DNA of 64,000 nt from Malachius bipustulatus (taxonomy: Eukaryota > Arthropoda > Insecta > Coleoptera > Melyridae): NCBI GenBank assembly GCA_910589415.1, contig OU342631.1, positions 23,250,001 to 23,314,000 on the forward strand, written 5' to 3'. Each line of letters begins with the position of its first letter. Position 1 is the first letter of the stretch. The notes below the pieces were generated by a model. The model saw only the letters and a list, made by a program, of their open reading frames with translations, was not told where the DNA came from and did not search any database. Shown here one piece after another: positions 58,232-64,000 of this stretch. The position numbers were made by a program, and so were the translations under genes.

Positions 58232-58984
58232 TATATATTTCTTGAATGACAATATATTTTTTATAATGGAGTAACATCGGTCTTAACTATGTAAATAAAA
58301 CAAAGTCCCTCCACTCCAGTAATTATGGCTTCGAGAACTTGCTCCTTCTACCCAGCCTCATTTAATGACTATAAAATGCCTTATCATGAAGTCATGTAAG
58401 AAGAGTTACACGCAAAAACAAAAAATCCTTGCAACGTATAGGTAATGGGTAATTCTTTAAGTTCATTTTACAGCTGGATATCTGAACAAAGTTTCCTGAA
58501 GATATTTTGGTACATTTTAGGTTTACTAGAGTAAGTAAAACTACCTTTTCAGCAAAGCTTCGACGTTTATTCAATATCTGCATCATCGGTGTTAAAATTT
58601 TAGATTTCCGTAATTATTGGTGAAATTCTTAAGTTCCTTAACAGATAACATGAAATTGTTTTCATTTTTAACGGTACAAGGCCAAAAAAAATTATGTCCT
58701 ACCGTGCGAGTACCTACTAGTCGCTCTATTCATACCTTGCGTAGACAAAACATTTCCCTGTACGCTGTACGATATTATGTTGAATACTAAAACTTTATCC
58801 ATAGAGAAATTGTTTAGACTTCATTTCAATGGTTACCATTATAGATATAGAGACCTATTTAATTGTTGGTATTATTGTTGCCAACAATCCCATTGAAACA
58901 ATTTACAATAAATATTCAAGAAACAATAATTATTTAGAAACTATCAATAACTGTCTGTTTTGTCTAAATCAATATAAAACTGCC

Positions 58985-59300
58985 TTTGGTGTGTCGCTGG
59001 AGTGTTTATTTTTTCACACGACGGAGAAAGATCAACCCTATTACGCCATTGTAAAAATCCGCCTTGTCCGGGCCCAGAACGAGAACGGCCTCCATGAATT
59101 TTTGAATTTCCGAATCCTGATATTCATACTTTTTATTATTTTCGATTTTCCGCTATAAAAACTGCTCTTCTTTCGTTGCTGGGGTTTTTGTTTTTTCACA
59201 CGATGGAGAAGGAGAAAGATCAACCCTATATCACGATGTTGTGAAAACTCGTCTTTTCCGGGCCCTGAAAGCGCCGGCATGAAGTTCAGATTTCCGTAGC
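58985..59300 (+). repeat. ~185-bp tandem duplication
   Basis: ttttttcacacgacggagaa, then agatcaaccctat, then gtccgggccc at 59005-59075 recur at 59190-59265 with small changes. Confidence 0.75.
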
Positions 59301-59544
59301 TGTAAAAATGATCTTGAACTGAAACAACTGCCCATTATACATTTTCAGGATTTTTATATTTTTGCGCGTGCAATATTCTCACATGACTTCAATATGTGGC
59401 ATTTTATTGTCATTCAGGAAATAATATAGATTAAGTAATGAATTATCATCGCACCGCAGCCGGATGTTTAGCCACTCCCGTCGCTAACTTTTCGTCTTTT
59501 CACCCGATTATAATGTAGTACCTGGATTGTATGAGAATTTTATA

Positions 59545-60394
59545 CAAGGTGTTTCAGAGATATACCGCCAAATTTAAAGGAGCTACTCTAAAAAATATAA
59601 GTTGAAAAAATTAATTTCAGCTCAAAATGACGTTTCGTTTAAAAGACACAGAGTGTCAAAGTAAAAAAAACACTTTTTGGGTATAACTTCCCTAAATTTA
59701 AACCGATTTTGATGAATCTCGGCATGAACAATAAGCAAACAAAGTTCTTTAACTTAGCTGCTTCGGTTTTTGTAGATGTATTATACTCCAGTGGCGTGGA
59801 TATTCAGGGTCGAAGCCACTTTCTCCTCTATTATTCTGAATGACTAGTGCATGACATTTCCCGAGGAAACTGCAAATATCTCAAAAATGGTGCGGCGTAT
59901 TAAACAAATTAAAGAATACTTTGTTGTTCTAATATGCATGGGATATTAAATAACCATTTTTTTATTTCCAATAGTAACAGGGGTAAAATATAGGGAGGGA
60001 AAAAGGGCCGCCAACCGTTAATATTAGATTACTGACATTGCCTGAGAAAAATTCAAATAAATCAAAATCGGTGCACCGTGTCAAAAAATTAAACAATACT
60101 TTTTTGTTCGAAAGAGCACGGGATATTTAATTAAGTTTTGTCATTGGCAATAAATTCAGTGGCGTAAAAGATAGGTAGGGAAAAGGAGAATCAACCCTAA
60201 ATACCTACGCCACTGGAAGACATCTACAAAACCTGAAATACCCGAATTAAAGAGCCCAAAAATCGGTTAAAATTTACACGAGTTATAACCAAAGCAGTTA
60301 TATTTTTTTAAACTTTGACACCCTGTAAGTACCTTTTAAATGAAACGTCATTTATGAGGTGAAAAATTTGGCGCTATATCTCTGAAACACCCTG
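59545..60394. mobile_element. Palindromic element, 850 bp, TA target
   Basis: Ends caaggtgtttcagagatata and complement of cagggtgtttcagagatata, TA on both sides. Inner repeats (gtggcgtggatattcagg near 59790, cctacgccactggaag near 60205) mirror each other. Moderately diverged arms, no coding motif. Confidence 0.85.
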
Positions 60395-60399
60395 TATGT

Positions 60400-62630
60400 A
60401 ATATTTGAATCCATATTTCACTTATCTACTCATACGCATGCCTTTTCTCTCTCTCCCTCTCTCAGTTTCTTGTTGATTTCACTAAGATCAATTTCTCCTC
60501 ACTTTTTTCTCTCGTTTAGTTTCTCCAAGAAACGACAACCAGATGCTTTAAGAATAAAGAATGATCAGAAAAAAGCTGGACGTTATATTGTTACTAACCC
60601 CCCTAGACCATATATCTGGATTTCTCCATGCAGTGGAAATAAATAATTTAAAAAATAAAACAAACAATTGCATTTTTATGTATGCGAGAACTTAAAATAA
60701 GAACAATATCGCGCTTTATACCTATAATAACAATAATTCCTTTCCAATCATTGCCACTGTCAGTTTTATATCTTGGATTTGAGGAAATAATTGAAGCTAT
60801 TTTATGAATTTTAGGTTTCAAAATTCAATAACGGCCTTTCTTCAAAAAAATTTTTAGAGCAGGGTTTATGCAATTATTGCATTCAATTAATAGAAAGTTT
60901 TTTTAGAATTTGGTTACTTCTGCATGGTAATTTCTTATTCGATGATTATGAAAACGTGAAATTGGTAACCAGATACTTACACATATATAGGTACCAGAAC
61001 TGATTCTCGATATTGATGAAATTTCTATTAACGGCGCTCTTGCCAGAAATCAAAAGATTTGGAACCATAATTATAGAACAACCGAAAGTATTTTATTGTT
61101 CCTCACGGATTTAAGAACTTGCTAATTTTTTACCAACAACTAACCGTCTCAGGTAGGTCACATTTTTATTATGAAGATCAAAAATCCCATGCAGCCTTAA
61201 AATTCCTGACAAAACGGTCCTTTATAGAATTAGAAGATTTGATTGTTTCTTAAATAGTTCACTGGCAGAATTTTTGAAACTGAATCGCATCAAAGTTAAA
61301 GTAATTTTCCAACCGAATGACTAAACAGGTTTCGACAGACAGTTCGAATATCGATATATTAATAACATCTCCTCTCCTGCCATTTCACACCCTCATTTTT
61401 CATCGCAAGGTCTGTCACGGGCCAGGTGTATAAATTATGGATCCTATCTGTCTCAGTCACGAAATCGACTTCCACATGCATGCAAATAGTATCATAGGTA
61501 TACCTAGTCAATATTTGTTATTATTAGAAAGTGAAATTATTATAGGTATATGTATACCAACATACTTATAGTTTATTTTTTATAGGATATATGTACATAT
61601 ACGCAATAATTAATTATTATTTCACATAAGGATATTGATAATATGCAATGTTGTTGAGAGAGTCTGTTTGAAAAATAAAATTTCTGCTGGCCATATTACC
61701 AGGTACATTAAAAATTAATAGTATTGCATAGATTTAATAACAAATCCAATAAGCTGTCAAGAATTCCTTATTGGCTTTAACAGAAGAAATGTAATTAAGT
61801 ATATTACTTTAGATTGAGGTGCTATAAGAATACATTGCACAAGCTGATGATGTAATAGCGGGATAGATCTAGCGTCAAAATCTTCCAAAAACGACGCTCT
61901 TTTTTTTCTTAATTTTTTTCTTGTTTTCATTCAACTTAGTAGACCACTCTTGTTATGTGGTCGACTTGGCGCAAGTCTCTTAGGTGTGGAGGGCGAGGAA
62001 ACCGGGAGAAAAATGTGAAAATACAATAACATACAGGAAATGTGTCCTATTTAAGAAAATATAGACAACTTCGTCTTTACTGAGCACTGAGACAAAGAAC
62101 AACCTGTATATTTTTTTACATCAACATACAAAGTAAATTAACCTGTTTTTTTATTTTTACAAAAAATCGGTACTTTCCGTTTCATTTATTCCTTACTTTT
62201 CTCGCGCACTTTATAGGTATGTTTCTTTATATGTACTGTTATGGTATACCGTCTTCCTCCTTTCTCTAAATTTATCATTATTACTTTTATAAAAAAATTT
62301 AATACCATAAACAATAAAATTTTAATTATTCTATGAGGGCACTCTCTTCCCAGGTGGGTTCAGATCAGAAATTTAGGTTTTAATTCAATTTGAATCTAAA
62401 TGTGAAATTTTATAAAACAAATCCTTTAATTTATGACTTTTGTAATTTTATAAAAATTTTACATAAAAAAAATACTACAAAAACCTACCTCGAGCTCTCT
62501 GAATTGGCTATTCTCTACTTAATAATTTAAAACAACAATTACAAATAATTTTAACCAAATCACATACAATTCCGTGTCCTTCCTTGCACCTCAAATTTCC
62601 TTGCACCTTACTCCAATATGAACGTGTTTT
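60400..62630. other. AT-rich interval, nothing recognised except one repeat scrap
   Basis: 62020-62110 matches 28828-28908. No other motif. Confidence 0.45.
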
Positions 62631-62639
62631 TCAATTTTT

Positions 62640-63560
62640 ACTCGTCAAAATTCTTTCACCTGCTCTTCTAATTGTAATCTTTCCTTTTCCCTGCTTATAT
62701 TACTCCTTGGTTTAAATTCTCTTCTCTCCTCTACTCTCCTCTACTCTCCCATCTCCTTTTTTCTTCCAAATAATTATTTTACTTTTCTTACTTTTTTCTC
62801 TGACAGTCCGCTTCCAAATTTCTCTTAATTATTATTTCTTTCGTTCTTTTACTTATCTCTTGACCGCTACTCTTCCAAAAAAATTTTAATTCTAATTTCT
62901 TATTATTTTCGACAGTTCCTTTTCAAATTTTTCTTCTTCTAATTCTTTACTCCTTATTCCTCTTTCACTTCGATATCATTTATGCTTCTCTTTAATTGTT
63001 CTAAATACTTCTTTTTTACCTTTTTACTTTCTTTTCTGATAGTTACTTTTCAAATTTTTTTTCCTCCCTTCCAATTCTTCTCGTTGCTATCAACATTCTC
63101 CTCCATTCACTTTTTTCTTCTCTCCTGATTTTTCAAACAATCCCAAAATTTTCTTTTTGACATTTTTCAATTATCAATTATTATTAACAATTTTTATTTG
63201 TTTAAAGTCATAAATTAATTGTCATAACATTCAAACTAGATCCAACTTAAAATCACTGCCTTCCTACAGCTGAACCCAATTTTTCATAACAATTTCCCAA
63301 AATTTACATGAAATTAATTTTGAATTTATTTAGAATTAATTGAATGATAATTTTCTATTAAACTACTAATTAATTAACTAACTAACTAACTAATTAACTC
63401 ATGAATCTAATTCTAACCTATTTCCTATTTCTATATACAAATCTACATTCTAAATATTAAATTTATTTTATTTTGACTTTCTTGCCATTCAACTTTAAAT
63501 ATTTCTTATTTAATTTAATTCTTTTCATTTTAGTTCTCTTTCTTACTTTTCTTCTCACTT
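62640..63560 (-). other. Pyrimidine-rich tract, probably decayed coiled-coil coding DNA
   Basis: The + strand is almost all C and T outside A/T runs, so the minus strand is rich in A and G and reads as Lys/Glu in short frames. A ~200-bp degenerate unit (aatttgaaaagtaact, aaatttgaaaaggaactgtc, aaatttggaagcggactgtc) recurs. Best explained as a decayed extension of the ORF at 63564-64000. Confidence 0.4.
63380..63405 (+). repeat. (TAAC)n-like microsatellite
   Basis: Repeated taac/taat tetranucleotides. Confidence 0.75.
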
Positions 63561-63563
63561 CTT

Positions 63564-64000
63564 CTACTCTTTGTTTATTATTCCATTTAATTTCGTTTTA
63601 CAAATTTTTCTTGCTTCTCTCATCAATTCTTCTAGTATTTCCTTATTTTTTAATATAATTGTTTCAAGTTTACTAATTTTTCTTGATTCTTTCATCAATT
63701 CTTCTAGTCTTTGATCATTTTCCCTTCTAATAGTTTTAATTTTCCTCTTACTCTCTCTTTCTAACTCACCTATTGGGTAAATACTATTGTTTAAATATTT
63801 TGTATCTTTGACCACAAATTTATGCACACAACACATTACTATAATACTATTTTCTTCTTTTCTAACTAATCCCCTATAATTTCTAATTACTTCTTTTATT
63901 TTTAAGCTATATTTCTCAGTTTTCTTTATCAATTTTATATAATCTTCTATATTTATTCCATTATAATCATTTTTCTTCTCATATAATTCATTTTCATATT
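63564..64000 (-). CDS. Coiled-coil protein, partial at the window edge
   Basis: The minus frame is open from the window end (64000) to a stop at 63564, at least 144 codons. It starts inside ...NGINIEDYIKLIKKTEKYSL, passes VMCCVHKFVVKDTKYLNN, and then becomes a charged helix with a repeated E-x-L-(M)-(R/K)-E-(S/A)-R-K-I unit (RLEELMKESRKISKLE, ILEELMREARKI). After the stop a different frame continues with similar Lys/Arg-rich text, so a frameshift is likely. Composition resembles the relic at 37957-38770. It is probably an ORF of a mobile element; I cannot name it. Confidence 0.5.
   Translation of the reverse strand, partial: YENELYEKKNDYNGINIEDYIKLIKKTEKYSLKIKEVIRNYRGLVRKEENSIIVMCCVHKFVVKDTKYLNNSIYPIGELERESKRKIKTIRRENDQRLEELMKESRKISKLETIILKNKEILEELMREARKICKTKLNGIINKE

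Larger units (their letters stand above)
57413..59524. repeat. Outer inverted repeat enclosing a palindrome
   Basis: cgacgaaaagttagcgacgg and the next ~50 bp (57441-57512) recur as a reverse complement at 59430-59496, with weaker similarity reaching to 57413 and 59524. The two are ~1.9 kb apart and hold the palindrome 57525-58231 just inside the left arm. It may be the pair of ends of a larger decayed element. Confidence 0.65.

Overview
The window looks like insect (at least arthropod) nuclear DNA: AT-rich, no dense operons, many short AT microsatellites, GT...AG-type introns inside a transposase gene, and a transposon load typical of insects (DIRS, Jockey/CR1-type and RTE-type LINEs, gypsy-type LTR elements, pogo, and many elements with TACAGGGTG ends). 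A hemipteran-like genome is a guess only. I recognise no conserved single-copy host gene. Almost everything identifiable is a mobile element, mostly decayed, and the rest is AT-rich sequence with no recognisable content.

Layout. 1-4650: decayed DIRS-type element with gag-like, RT-RNase H and tyrosine recombinase relics, preceded by a ~160-bp tandem array whose units each carry a TATA box and followed by a large inverted repeat. 4650-10890: non-coding, with a 57-bp tandem array near 8.2-8.5 kb. 10893-15090: minus-strand non-LTR retrotransposon interrupted by two palindromic elements with TACAGGGTG ends. 16810-20540: ~240-bp tandem array whose first unit is inverted and which is split by a 1455-bp element flanked by 8-bp duplications. 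22647-25517: minus-strand pogo-type DNA transposon with HTH, DDD nuclease and C-terminal zinc-finger regions. 25640-27180: LTR-retrotransposon debris including three copies of a tRNA-Lys-type primer site.

29640-35879 holds the youngest insertion: a minus-strand gypsy-type element with 2399-bp LTRs that look identical, a CTAC target duplication, a gag ORF and no pol. Its LTR carries an 81-codon ORF between a TATA box and a polyadenylation signal, and the ORF stop codon lies inside that signal.

36-64 kb is a patchwork of LINE and copia gag relics, coiled-coil ORF relics and many 650-880-bp palindromic elements with TA target sites and TACAGGGTG-like ends. Two loci link this palindrome family to a transposase with a DUF4817-type N-terminal domain: a relic at 46052-46321, and a 42-codon start of such a gene kept in the loop of the palindrome at 57525-58231.

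The elements are nested: palindromes sit inside a LINE and between the arms of a larger inverted repeat, and a DNA element splits a satellite-like array. This gives a relative order of insertion. All family names rest on motifs read by eye; no database search was run.
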